Under the pieces are notes generated by a model that did not search any database, was not told the DNA's origin, and saw only the letters and a list, made by a program, of their open reading frames with translations. A program made the translations under genes and the position numbers. Of a DNA stretch of 64,000 nt, positions 11,933-23,640 are shown piece after piece (the first letter of the stretch is position 1; each line of letters opens with the position of its first letter). The DNA is taken from NCBI GenBank assembly GCA_020698575.1, contig CM036240.1, forward strand, positions 26,129,211 to 26,193,210, given 5' to 3'. Origin of the DNA: Bostrychus sinensis (lineage: Eukaryota > Chordata > Actinopteri > Gobiiformes > Eleotridae).

Positions 11933-12910
11933 GTCTAGATAGAACTGTTGCTCAATACTAATGGTAATTTATATTTTGCTTATTGATTTTAGCCTGTTGT
12001 TTTTGGTGTATATTGTTGCGTCAAAATTTCATTGCCCCCTCTTTATTTAATACAGACCCCCCATTGCCCCCTCAACGAAATTTGTCTGGAGGCACCCCTG
12101 TCTATAGCAGGTTATTAGCGAGTTAGCGACAGAAAGGAGTTTCCCTGTGCTCTGACTGCAGCAGGAGTGGGGAGCTGCTGCCTGTGTCCCCCCTGAGCGG
12201 CAGCTACTGTCCCTCAGTGTTTACAGCTGTGTGTCTGTGTCACACGGAGCAGAGAACCATCTTTGTTACTGCAGAAGTACAGGGACCATGTGTTTTCAGC
12301 CACCGCCGTGCGCCTCATAGAAAACAATAGGGGCATATTTTTTGACGTGCGTCCGGTGTGTGTTAGCCTTTATAGGGTGCGTTTGATTTGTTTTCAAACC
12401 CTGTTAAACCCTGTATAAGGCATGTCTATATTTTTCATTCATAGTCAAGATTCATTCTCAACCTCGTATATCTGCTTTTTCTGCTCTTAAAAATATATAT
12501 GTAGGCATAATTTGTTATAGTACCAGCATAAGCAAAAATCTACTTTCACCCCTGGGCATTGGCCCTATCTCATTATGAAAACAGTGTTCAGACCTGGACT
12601 CGAATCAGAGATCTTCTAGTTCAGGGGTAGATAATCTATCCATTAAGCCACAAAGCCATAATATGCCACCATGGTAAAGAATTTGTTACTCTTTCAAATC
12701 AGTTCAGTTTTATTTCTATAGCCCAATATGTTGCCTCAAATGGCTTTACAAACAATTAGTGACACAATCAAACATAAGTACACAAGCAAACATAGACAAT
12801 AACTACACAGAACTAAACGGTCCCAGGACATCCCCTGCCCTCAAACCCTCCTTCTCGGTAAGGAAAACTCCTAAAAACCCAGCTGTGCGGAAAAAAAGAA
12901 GAAACCATAT

Positions 12911-13002
12911 GGAGACTACACTGAAGGAGAAGGAGGACTAGAAGGAGACTACACTGAAGGAGAAGGAGGACTAGAAGGAGACTACACTGAAGGAGCTGAG
13001 AT
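12911..13002. repeat. 33-bp minisatellite, about 2.8 copies
   Basis: The unit starts GGAGACTACACTGAAGGAGA and recurs at 12911, 12944 and 12977, a 33-base spacing, with nearly perfect copies. Confidence 0.9.
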
Positions 13003-13344
13003 CCAGCTGGAGAGGATCTCAGCTGTAAATGTGTCTTGAACTGTTAAATAAAGCCCATTAGCTCATCTATAGTGACATATTTCAATCCTGTAAGGATGCA
13101 GCAGGTGGGCTTCATTCAGACAGGTGGTGAGGTAGGGGTCCAGGAAGTCCATAGGAGGTGAGATTGAGGGCCCACAGGTCAGGACAGTAGCACAGATGGC
13201 GTCAGCTAAGGTCCAGTCATCACTGGGGCAGCTACCATCAGCCAGGCATCCCCTTGTGGCTGGAGTTAGTATCTTTGCCCTATATCACAATTGTATCAAA
13301 TTTTGGAAATATTCCCCATAACGTCTTCTGAAAATGCAGAAAAG

Positions 13345-13745
13345 CCAACTGTTACTTTTTGGGTTTTCTTTTGGGCAACTGTGGCACAGTAGATTAACAG
13401 GGTTGCTTACAAATGGAAGGGTTGGTGGTTTGATTTGCACTTTGACCCTGTGCATATTGTCATTGCAATCCTTGAGAAAGACACTTCTGCTACTAGGACA
13501 ACTATTACCTTCTTCAGTCACAGTGTGTGACTGGTTGCTTCAGGAAGGGTATCTGGCATAAAAAAGAAAAGAAAAAAGAAAGTAGGTAGGAGAGACTGGC
13601 TTGCCAGGCTAAGAAATTGGAGCACCTGGAGAAAACACAGGGAGAACATGCAAACTCCACACAGATAAGCCCCACACAGTCTGGGATTTGAACCCAGGTT
13701 TGTGAGGCAACAGTGCTCACCACTTTGCCACTCTGACACCTCCTC
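13345..13745. repeat. SINE-like composite repeat
   Basis: The tail (about 13595-13745) carries AGGGAGAACATGCAAACTCC and GGATTTGAACCCAGG, the block that recurs near 40.0 kb and 43.9 kb. GATTTGAACCC resembles a tRNA B box. The head (13368-13560) has GTGGCACAGTAGATTAACAG, a tRNA-like start. This is a widespread fish repeat type. Confidence 0.6.
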
Positions 13746-14838
13746 ATAAGGGAGCGGTGGAAAGAAAAGTTATCTTGCTAACAAACCAACCAACACCAGC
13801 CAAAACATAACCTCCTTGGCAAAGGTAATAACATAATAGCAGTTATCAATGTTGCAGTATTGCTTTGCATGTTATTAATACACCAATAATATTGCTCTAA
13901 TGTATAACCTTTTTATGTTCTTTGTAAAAAGATGTCATTAATTAATGACATCTATATCTCGAGGTCACCCACAGTGTCACTTAACGCCCTTCTGGTTCAC
14001 ACTTCTTAAAATATCCTCCTGTTGAGTGAAATGCTTATGCCGTTACTTTTGGTTCTCAGATTTTGGTTCAACACACAAGTCAGTCCCACCTTTTAGAAAC
14101 ATTCTTTATTCTTACCGTTATGTACAGTGAGAACTTACAACAAGTCATTCAGCATCGTGAAACTGTGTTGTGCATGCCCTCAAAATAATCAGTAAAGAAA
14201 CTATAACCCCTGCACCCACATCCTGTTTTTAGCTGAGCAGCTATCTATGCATCGATGGGCTTCGAGCACCTGAACATGTGCAAGTATGAATCAAAATCAT
14301 ATCCTGTATATGCAAGTGGTTTTTAAACTGCGCTACATACACACAACTGGTAGACTGATCGATGGTTACGTTGCAAATGTACATTCATGTAAACCTGCGA
14401 GGAGTAATGCTTTGGTGCCACCACGTACAATACTGTGCAAAAAGTCTTAGACAAGTTTTTAGGAAAGGCTATGGACAAAGAAAGCTGTTTTCAATGTACA
14501 CAAATACACATCATTTCTTTCTTGCAATGGCAAAGATGTATAAGAGTACAGTGCCCAGACCTGGACTCAAACTCCACAATCTTCTTGTTCAGGGGTAATT
14601 GCGCATTCCATATAGCCACAAAACATTTATGTCTCACACAAATGAAGAATCAGTTCAAAGTAATCGATTTTACTTAGAGTGAGTGAAGTTGTCTTCAGTC
14701 CGTGTCTCAAAATGGTACAGAATGCCTTAAAAGTCATTCCTCACTAATGCTTTTGCAAAGTACTGGATATTATACACAGGTATCTGAATACATTTGAGTA
14801 GTTTAAGCATTTCAAGTCCAAGTATGCTTAGTGTCTTT

Positions 14839-17800
14839 TTATCTGGTAGTATTGACTCCTGTGTCTTCTTCTTCCACAGAGCTCTGGAGTCCAGGAATCA
14901 ACTTGAGGATGTGCTTGCGGACACTGGCTCTCCTGCCCTTCCTCGGCAAAGTCCCGAATATGGAGGATACCTTTGTCTCATCCCAAGAGAGTGAACTGCT
15001 ACTCCCGGCTAGACTAGAGCTACTGCTCAGGGCGTTGCTTGAGCGAAATCTCTGGGCTTGCGTCGTGAAATCCTTAGCGAAAAAGCAGTTGTCGTCGTCC
15101 ATAGTGGCAGCGCTGAGTGGACTAAGTGAACTAACATCTCCGAAAACGCTCATCTGGTCACTGTCGTCTGTCATTGCACTTCGGTAGCTGCTGTCACTGG
15201 AGAAACGGCGCCCCCAGCGGCCGGCAGGGGAACTCAGGTCGGATTCGATTGAAGGGTGTAGGCCTGTGTCAGATGTTTTGCCTAAAAACACAGAAAAAAT
15301 TACAAATCTGATTACAAAAATGTTGGGACACTGTGTAAAACTTAGATAAAACTGTGATTTGTAAGTTTCATAAAAACATATTTTATTCAAACTCAAACAT
15401 AACAAAATATCAGATGTTGAAACTTGAAATGCCAGAAACACATCTTCAAACAAGTTGGGACAAGGGAAATGAAAGGCTGGAAGTTTGTGGTACTGATAAA
15501 AAAACAACTAGAGTAGTATTCAGCTACTAATTAAGTTAGTTGGCAACAGGTCAGTAATAAGACTGGTCTTGTCTCTTAGAAGTAAAGATGTGAAAGATTA
15601 TAAACACCAGTAACACTTCCAGAAGTCAATGTGAGCTATAGCTGTATCAGTGGTGATTGCTCATTGACAACAAGGGAGGCTGAGCTTCCTGTAAATTTTA
15701 AAATAAATGGTTCAATATGCACTGCTGAATTTCATAAAAGCAGATATTAAGCTACATTAAATAGGCGCTGGAATGTGTTCCATTTTGTGAGTATGTGGTT
15801 CATTAATCAGCTGTTTAATCTAGTTCTCCGATGCGATCCTCCTCTCACTTCAGAGCAGCTCAGACACTGTGTAAACCCCCATTAATGCTGAGCTTTAATA
15901 AGTCTCTATGAGGCTGCTCAGAGCATTTTCTTTTTTTTTTCATTGAAAAAATGCAAGACGCTGACTGGATAAATAAGCCAAAATCATCACTCCCCTGGAC
16001 GCTGAGCATCTCTGGGAGCGAGTGGAGCAGTGGGTGGGCCATGACGCTGGCTGATCATTGATAATTGGAGGAACTGGTGGAAGATTTTGACAAACAGCAG
16101 TGAGCACCTATAGAGATCGGGAATGTGATGTCACGTGATGTCAGTGAGCTATTTTCAACAATAAAACAATGGAGCAATTTAGGATGTCGAGTGAGCGTTC
16201 ACACAAAAAATAGCCTGATACTTTAGTGTGTGATAAATAGTCACCAAGTGTGGCAATGCAGTTAAAAGAGTTGTTTCAAGAGTCGTTTGTTTACTTTTTT
16301 ATGCCCCTGTGACCAATGCTATTCTATGGTATTTTGCTGTCTGTGACCACTCACGAAGCAGATTCATCACTCACCTGTCACTTCATGACATAGGTTCCTA
16401 ATCTAGGTTCACTGTTCACATATTGCTTCTCCTTTCCAGTTCCTGATTTTCCTGTTACTGACCTTTTGCCAGTTAACTTGCAAAACGCTCCATTAGCTGT
16501 TATTTTTTAGGACCACTTATGTGTCCATTGTTCTGTTGCACCGGTCCAACTTCTTTGAGATGTGTTGCAGTCATCACTTTTTTTTTTTTAATGATATATG
16601 TTTTAACTCCTGATGTGTTTCTCTTCTATTGTGATTATAATATGATTTTCTTTTACACAGTGTGCCAGCGTTTTTGGATTCATCATCATAATTCGCGTCT
16701 TAGGGAAACTCCTTCTAATGTACGCATGAACTGATATGAGCTCAAAGCTGTCGTGAGTGATGTGTGAGAAAGGAAGTGTTGTGGTCTGACAGCTGGGGCC
16801 AGGCCTCACCTCGCATTAGACGCTTTTCTTGTAAAGTTAGCGCTTGCAGCTCCAACAATTTCTCACGTAGGGATTGCTGTGAAAAAAAAAAAAAAAAGCT
16901 AATTATGCTTCCAGTAACTTTAACCTTATCATTACTTTATATAGTAGTAAGGGCATCTTGTGTGGTTTAAAATCACTTCTTTTTAGTATTACCTTTAGTT
17001 GGTTCATCTTTTTCTCCAGCTCAATCTGCTTGACTACATTTCCACTTACAGTTTCTATTCTGCAAGCATCAAGAACACAAATGTACCAATATTAGACACA
17101 TTTAACTCAATATATTGTTTATGGAGAAGTGTTATTAATCACATTAATAGGGTTCATAGTAGTAGTAGCAAAGGCAATAGTTGTGTTTATACTGCCACAG
17201 AAGTATTAGTATTTTTGACAGCTATAATGGTAGTGACAGGTCATTGTAGTAGCAGCAATTTTATGGACAAGTATTGGTGTTTTTCCTAATAGTATTGGCA
17301 TAGTAGTAATAGTCATATTAGTGAATGTCAATGTAGCAATTATGAAATTAAAGAATGGTATGTAATGATGGAGGATTTCCAAATGCATGCATATTACAGC
17401 ACAGCATTTATACTTGCATATTGTGTGTTCTTTGCAGCTTTACTCATTTCAAAACTCACTTGAGATTGTTGGTGGATTCCCGTATTAAATCCAGTATGTG
17501 CTGATGGGACAGTCCTTCTACACTGATACTGTTGATTGTGATGATAATATCTCCTGCACAAAAAAAAAAGAGAGAAAGCAGAGAAAGAGAAAATGATGAA
17601 TACCTGATGCCTGTCTTTATGTTGATGTGTCAGTTGGGGCGTGGGCGGTGGAACATCAACAGTGAAAGGTCAGGGAGCGTGTATGGCCTGGTATGGAGAG
17701 CAAATGTGAGGTTTACCTGCGGTTAGGCCTGCACTCTCAGCAGCACTGTCCTCCTTCACTGTGCGAACGAACGTGCACATCTCCACCGCTGTGCTGTTTC

Positions 17801-20359
17801 TGAGCTGCAAACCATATGTCTGCAATAGGACAGGGTTATTATTAGTACATGTAAAAAATAAAAAAAAAACGTTCCATAATCTGTACTCAGGTAAAAGGTT
17901 AAACAGAGTACTCAGCTGCATGGGTAAAAGTACAAAGTATTGATTGCAAAGTTTGCGTGCTGCTACTTCTAGGCTACTCCTACAACTTGCGATTGTTATT
18001 GCTACTACTGTTGGTTGTAGAAGAACTCATTATCTGTACTTGAGTAAAATTACTTTTGTTACTACATTACTATTACAACTATTTCCACTACTTCTAATAG
18101 TAACTAAACTAATAAGTAACTAGTAAACTAATACTAATACCACTTGCAGCTACTTTTGTTACTAGCTCTGCTTCTATTATTATTGCAACTACCACCACTA
18201 CTATTGTTATTACTGTTGCGAGTAGACCAACTATTCACAATATGTACTTAAGTGAAAGTACTGTTCTGCTAATACTACTACCACTGCTATTGCTACTATT
18301 GCTACTACTTTTATTACTACACCTTCTATTATTTTTTCTAAAATGACTGTTGTTTCTAATACCGTTACTACTACTTGCTACTACTGATGTATCTTCTGTT
18401 ACTATTATGCTGCTATATTTACTACTGCTGCTACTACTACTTCCGCTACTGGTTTTACTACTACTGCTACTACTAATACTGTTGCTATTACTGCTACCAC
18501 TGTCATTGCTATTACCACTATTGCTGCTACTGTTACTACTACATCCTATTATTAAAAGTACATTTTGTTGCAAGACAAGTCCTACTCTAACTGGTTTTAC
18601 TATTACTGATATTGCTGCTACTGCTGCTACTATTGCTACCACTACCACTAATACAGCTACAGTATGTCTACTACCACTGGCACTACATACCTTTGCAAAA
18701 TAGTAGTTGCAAATGTGCTGTTACCTGAATTTCAAACCCATACGATTCATTGTCTTGTTTTTCGAGAACAATGATGCTTCTGTGGAAACAAAACAGCATT
18801 TTATAAACTCAAAAAGCAACTATATTTTTGCACACTATACATACATATGGACTTGTGATTGGCTAATCTTACACAAATGAGATTTATTTACCTCTGTGGG
18901 TCAGAGTAATCCACCAGTGACGTGGGCCGTTTGGGCTGTGAATGCAGAACAATACAGTTAGTGCATTTAAAGTAAACCTAAAGACCTGTTGATCCTTATG
19001 CAGCTTATTATATAACACACAGAGGATTAAAATAGTTGGAAGGCTTTTGCACAACAAAGTTGAATTGTGGTTGCACAGCTGGTTCAAAATCACTGGACTC
19101 TTTCTTCCTATAAAATGGCATTGCCATTTCCTTACATTGTATTCTAATAGCTATACAAAATGTTACACGAACACAGCATGAACAAAACAAATGTGCTTGT
19201 ATACTGGATTAATATAGAATATATTAATATATAGAACCAAAAATCAGTGCAACTGAATGCAAAAACATTCTTCAAAAATGTCACTATACTAGTCATTTAG
19301 ATAATTGTAGTTGTAATTTGGTAGAGTCCCAACTAGTGGGTCAGGGCCCTAAAGTGTGTCATGGTTGAATATACAGCAGTGTCAATGTTCAGCTTATTTA
19401 ATGTTTATTTCCATTAAATAGTGAAACAGATTTTCAAATACATGTAGCTGTAGTTGTTAACAGAGGGCCGAGCCTTCCTATAGGCAAAGTAAGCAACTGC
19501 ACGCCCCCACAGACTTTCGATGGCCCCCAAATCTTAAGCATTATTTACTGACTAATTCACAACTCCATTATTTATTTAGGGTTAGGGTTACTTATATGCC
19601 ATTTTGTCATATTTTATTGGGTTAATTTAAACTGGGGACACATTTCATGCAGTCTGTTCCCCTGGGTCCCCTCTTTTAAGATTGGTGCAAAAAATGAAAG
19701 CATTCGCGAACCTTGTGCCAGAAAAAATTGCCACTGTTTACAAAATGTACACTTTGTGTGTACAGAAGTTTTATTTGGTGTACAAAATAACTGAAAAATT
19801 TGGTCCCCAAACCTATCTTGCTCCAGGCCCTTAAATTTACAGGACCAGCACTGCTGGTCACTGTGGACACACATGGACATTATAACATATTTATTCATGC
19901 TATGAGCCTAAATAGGGTCAGATGCTTACATTACTTAAAACCATACAAAATAGCTCAATAAAATGTTTTGAAAATGTGTGCAGTATGTTCACTGCTGGTT
20001 TGCAGAAAGTGTGCAGTGTTGCGCTATTTATGCAAAAAAAGAAGATAATATGATTATATGCATGGACAGTCTAGCCAGATTATTATTGCAATAATCCTAG
20101 GATAGTGTTTCACCTTATCTTACTCATGTTTATAAATCACTGAACATTGTAATGTTACATGTTCATTGGTTTGCATTGCATCTCTCACCTTGGACTCTCT
20201 CGGTAAAGTTGACACATTCTGCCTCTGCCTGTCTCTGCTGCCCCTCAGAGAGCGCCGGTACCACAGGGGACCCTTCTTCCTGGATGTGTTACTCTCCATG
20301 TTGCAGTTCTCCTGGCTGCCGTGGCGACCGAAAGCATTAAAATTCATGGTGGACTGCAT
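14839..20359 (-). CDS. cytip: Cytohesin-interacting protein (PDZ and coiled-coil scaffold)
   Basis: CYTIP binds cytohesins (ARF exchange factors) and modulates leukocyte adhesion. Exons: 20359-20189 (ATG, MQSTMNF; a second ATG at 20347), 18935-18892, 18779-18725, 17819-17717, 17553-17460, 17059-16993, 16876-16810 and 15281-14839 (TAA). The phases close exactly, giving 347 residues (human 359). The PDZ domain starts at about residue 75 (VLEKQDNESYGFEIQ) and runs through SAGLTAGD, IIITINSISVEGLS and ILDLIRESTNNL. A coiled coil follows (VVKQIELEKKMNQLKQSL, LLELQALTLQEKRLMRG). The long last exon is Ser-rich and ends with SIFGTLPRKGRRASVRKHIL and IPGLQSSVEEEDTG, the CYTIP-type C-terminus. The paralogue TAMALIN also has PDZ plus coiled coil but lacks FGTLPRK in this setting, and synteny favours cytip. 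Confidence 0.95.
17945..18720. repeat. Degenerate TAC/TGC/TAT triplet tract in a cytip intron
   Basis: Some 750 bases dominated by imperfect ACTACTGCT, TTACTACT and ATTGCTACT triplets. Similar shorter tracts lie at 17150-17330, 20755-20930 and 21060-21130. Long Leu/Ser-like open frames on both strands are by-products of the triplet period, not genes. Confidence 0.9.
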
Positions 20360-22724
20360 GCTGGAGTGGCCCTCAGTGCACCATCCTGCAAACTGCTTTC
20401 TGCTCCTTCTTCTCCTTCTTCTGAGTGTGTGGCCCTGCCCTTGCTGCACAGCCAGTAAGTAAAAAAAAAAAGGTGTCACAGGAAATCCACACCATGTGAT
20501 AGGTTTGCGGTCAATGTGCATCGGCAGTCTCACGCACCATTTTTCCTCCGCTTTTAACTTTTTTCTTAAGAATCTTAAATGAAAGAGAAACAAATACACA
20601 AAAAATGTTTGCCTAAAAAGTCCCATTTACTTTTTTGCATTTGGATTTATGATCAGAAATGATTATTTCAGTAAAGGTTTTTTGTAGTTGTTTTGAAGTA
20701 TGTAATGTAGTTATTCAGGTGCATTTTTTTAATAGTTGTTTTTGCACAAGAAAATTTACTACTACTACTGCTGCTATACTAACAGCTACTACTACTACTT
20801 GCTGCTATTACTGATTTTCTTATTGCCACCATTGCCACTATTGCTGTCACTGCTACTACTGCTACTACTACTACAACTACTGCTAGTACTACTACTGTAT
20901 TACTAGTGGCCGCTAGTATTGCTACAATTGCCCCAAGAAGTAAACTCCAGGCACAAGGGCACCCTTGAGCCTGTCCCAAGCCTAGAAAAATAGAGACAGA
21001 TGCGTCAGGAAGGGCAACTCATGCAAAAACTTAAGCCAAAGTCCCATCTTTCACTTTTTACTCTTTTAACTTCTTACTACTATTGCTATAACTACTATTG
21101 CTACTATTATTGCTGCTGCTACAACTACAACTATTTCTATTAATATCACGCACCATTCCACCGAAAAGTGAATTTAGAGAAGTAAGAAACTTCAAGTAAA
21201 AGTGTGATTTTGAAAGTGTTCTTAAAAAGTACATTTTTTTCATTAAAAAAGTATCCCACTTCTGTAAAAGACAGTATATTTTTCTAGTACTAGGCCTCTT
21301 TAGTTCATTTGCTATTGGATTTACAGCCTGTCAGAAATCAGTAATGCATAAAAAAGTACCCCCCTCTCTGACCTCCACAAGCCGCACCTGCTCCAGCTTC
21401 ACTCTTAGTTCCTCAATGGGACTAAACTTCTGGCTTTAGTTCTGAGTCCCGTGTGCTGCCAACCAAGGAGACATGTCTTCTGAGGGCACACAAAAGGCCC
21501 GCTTTAGCTAGCTCCCCAAACAGACAGCATGGGTCATTGGGTCGAAGGCATCAGACATGCTCAGATCAAAAGAGAAAATCGCACACACAGGCCAGTGGTC
21601 AGAGGAACAATAGAGGATGGGGCAGAGGGAAAAGTGAACAGAAGTAGAACAGGCACGCCCAGGCTTTTAAAGGGACACTTTTTAATCTGTACAGCACAAT
21701 ATAAGACCAAAGCTGGAAGAGTCTAAAGTTGGGCATAAGTATACTGTACGATACAGGCTGAAAGAGGTGAAAAGTACCTGTATACTTTGCTCTAGTAATT
21801 TAGGAATACACCTTCTTAGTATATTTTACTTAGTATATTTTCTAATGCACACTTACTTTTTCACGGCTATATTTGTCATGTTTGTAAACCAAAAACACAC
21901 ATATTTTACTTACAGATTTTGTGTACTTTCTCATTTCTCCACCAGTGGTCTCTGCCCCACTGACCCGGAGCAGGGTTAGCCAAGCAGCCACGGGACCGTC
22001 TGGGACACACATTACAATTACACTTTTGATTTAAGCAGAAAGCAAATACTTGCTTTCTTCATCAAAGGAATGCTTTTTTGAGGGCATGCAACATAACTTT
22101 AATATAGTGCAGTGATTTCCAAATGAATGGAAAAATGTTCATAACCACAATATGATGATGTCTTCACTTTGTAAAACACCAAATCAGCTATTTATTTTTT
22201 CATGCACTATTTCTACCCTACTTCTTGATCTGTGAAATTATTTGAGACTTTGGTAGTGACCCAAATAAAGAGTCCCAAGCTAGTGCTGAAACTATGCTGC
22301 AACTGCCAGTTCTTCTTGCACACAGTAGTGGATAAAATGGAAAGTTTTCACACAGCGTCTCACACTTTCTTTCTTCTCATTAAGCACAGCAGAATTGTGT
22401 GTTGACTCATTTGTGTATTGTTGATGGCCTTGTTAGCCCAGCTTCAGTTCCCTTAATCTAACGGTTTTATCAGTTCATAAACTGTGAACAGAGCAGAGGA
22501 AATGACTCACGTCACTTCAGGTAAAACCCTGCTGCTTAGAGCAATGTTTGGTTTCATATTTTATCTAACGTTTCAGTTCATCAGAATGTCAGTTGGGCAC
22601 TTTTGAAATCTGAGGCAACATTTCAACACTCACTGTATCCAGTAATGTGTAGACATTCAGTCTTGGGAATAAAATTAATTGTTTTATACAATATATATAC
22701 AATACTATATACAGCAGTAGCTCA

Positions 22725-22925
22725 GTAGGTATGTTGGGCTGCCGTTGTGATCTTAGGCAAGACACTTCACACACCTTGACTGTATAAATGTGTTAGTATG
22801 ATTGTGTATTTGGTGTGGTTAGAGAAACCGTAGGCTCAGAATGGCAGCCATGTCTCTGTTAGTCTGCTCCAAGGCAGCTGTGGCTGCAGAAGTAGCTTAC
22901 TTGTGACTGGTTTTATTGTAAAGAC
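22725..22925 (+). repeat. tRNA-type fish SINE, copy 1
   Basis: Head AGCAGTAGCTCAGTAGG (tRNA A-box like), then GGCAAGACACTTCACACACC, ATGGCAGCCATGTCTCTG and CAAGGCAGCTGTGGCTGCAG. The same ordered blocks occur at 26.69 and 51.22 kb. Confidence 0.7.
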
Positions 22926-22989
22926 TACAGGTTTCCTCCAAAAATGATATTTCTACTACATGCATGTCAGTTAGTCGGTAGAGAAGAGT

Positions 22990-23310
22990 AATGATGTATG
23001 GCGGGGGTCGTCAACTACATTTGTCCAAGGGCCAGAATTTTTCTCGGCATACATTATAAGGGCCAGATGCTCTCATAAAATATAACAAAATAAATGAATT
23101 TTCTGCTTGTACATAAGCCTCATTTCTAATAATTGATGCCTGACACTTTTTTGTCATTTTTGTATTTGCTGAAGGCAAATTACAACACAGTAGTCAGAAA
23201 AAAAAGCTTAGCACCCAATGTTTGTGCTTAAGTAATACTTTAAGGGCCAGGTAGAAAGCTGTGGCAGGCTGGATGTGGCCCGTGGGCTGCCTGTTGACTT
23301 TCACTGATGT
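22990..23310. mobile_element. Degraded hAT-like repeat with inverted ends
   Basis: Starts GGGGGTCGTCAACTACA and AAGGGCCAGAAT; ends GGCCCGTGGGCTGCCTGTTGAC. The ends are rough inverted repeats (GTCAACA/GTCGTCAAC, AAGGGCC/GGGCC). Sequences of this style are common non-autonomous repeats in vertebrates; the exact family was not assigned. Confidence 0.45.
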
Positions 23311-23321
23311 ATGGTTTAGAC

Positions 23322-23640
23322 ACAGTGGCATTGAGGAAAAGACAGGAGGCAAAGCTGGAGGTAGCAGAGCTGAAGCTGTTGAAGGATGGATAGGATTAGG
23401 ATTGAGTACATGAGTGGGACAGCTCATGTTGGACATTTTGGAGATAAAGTCAGAGATGATTTGGGCATGTACAGAGGAAGAATAGTGGATTTATTGGTAA
23501 AAGAAAGCTGAGGTTTGAGCTGCCAGGCAAGACCAAAGAGGAGATTGATGGATGTGATGAAGGAGAACATGAAGTTAGTTGGTGTGAGAGAAGAGGATGG
23601 ATAGAATAGGGTGAGATGGAGGCAGATGATTCACTGTGTC
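23322..23640 (+). mobile_element. Non-LTR retrotransposon 3' coding tail (fragment)
   Basis: Plus-strand translation shows MSGTAHVGHFGDKVRD followed by RPKRRLMDVMKENMKLVGVR and VRWRQMIHC. This is the familiar C-terminal stretch of LINE reverse-transcriptase proteins of fish (GHV..R, RPKRRFMD, WR..I). It has stop codons and missing bases and is a dead fragment. Confidence 0.7.

Larger units (their letters stand above)
10726..12554. mobile_element. Non-autonomous hAT element with exact target-site duplication
   Basis: Flanked by identical octamers GGCATTGG at 10718-10725 and 12555-12562. The ends are CAGGGATGAAAGTA and, inverted, CAGGGGTGAAAGTA, typical of hAT termini; GGTAC words lie just inside both ends. 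No transposase frame was recognised in the 1.8 kb. A second hAT-like element (10987-11932) and a CA microsatellite lie inside. Confidence 0.8.
6777..14838. other. ermn-cytip intergenic region, repeat-rich
   Basis: About 8 kb without a recognisable host exon. It holds a MITE at 7629-8069, a long inverted repeat (about 9970-10566), a nested hAT pair at 10726-12554, a 33-bp minisatellite at 12911-13002 and SINE-like sequences at about 12560-12660, 13345-13745 and 14440-14650. The 5' flank of ermn should be near 6780-7100 and the 3' UTR of cytip below 14838, but no specific element could be defined. Confidence 0.6.

Noticed and set aside
18235..18703. Poly-Ser and poly-Leu open frames on both strands
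   Set aside because: They arise from the TAC/TGC triplet tract inside a cytip intron.
14839..20359. Assignment of the PDZ gene to tamalin (grasp)
   Set aside because: C-terminal FGTLPRK...VRK...IPGL..VEEE and the ermn/acvr1c neighbours point to cytip; tamalin sits beside acvr1b/acvrl1.
20120..20626. Longer cytip N-terminus upstream of the 20359 ATG
   Set aside because: The upstream part has no ATG-supported family similarity, and the downstream part past 20189 is intron (donor GTGAGA).
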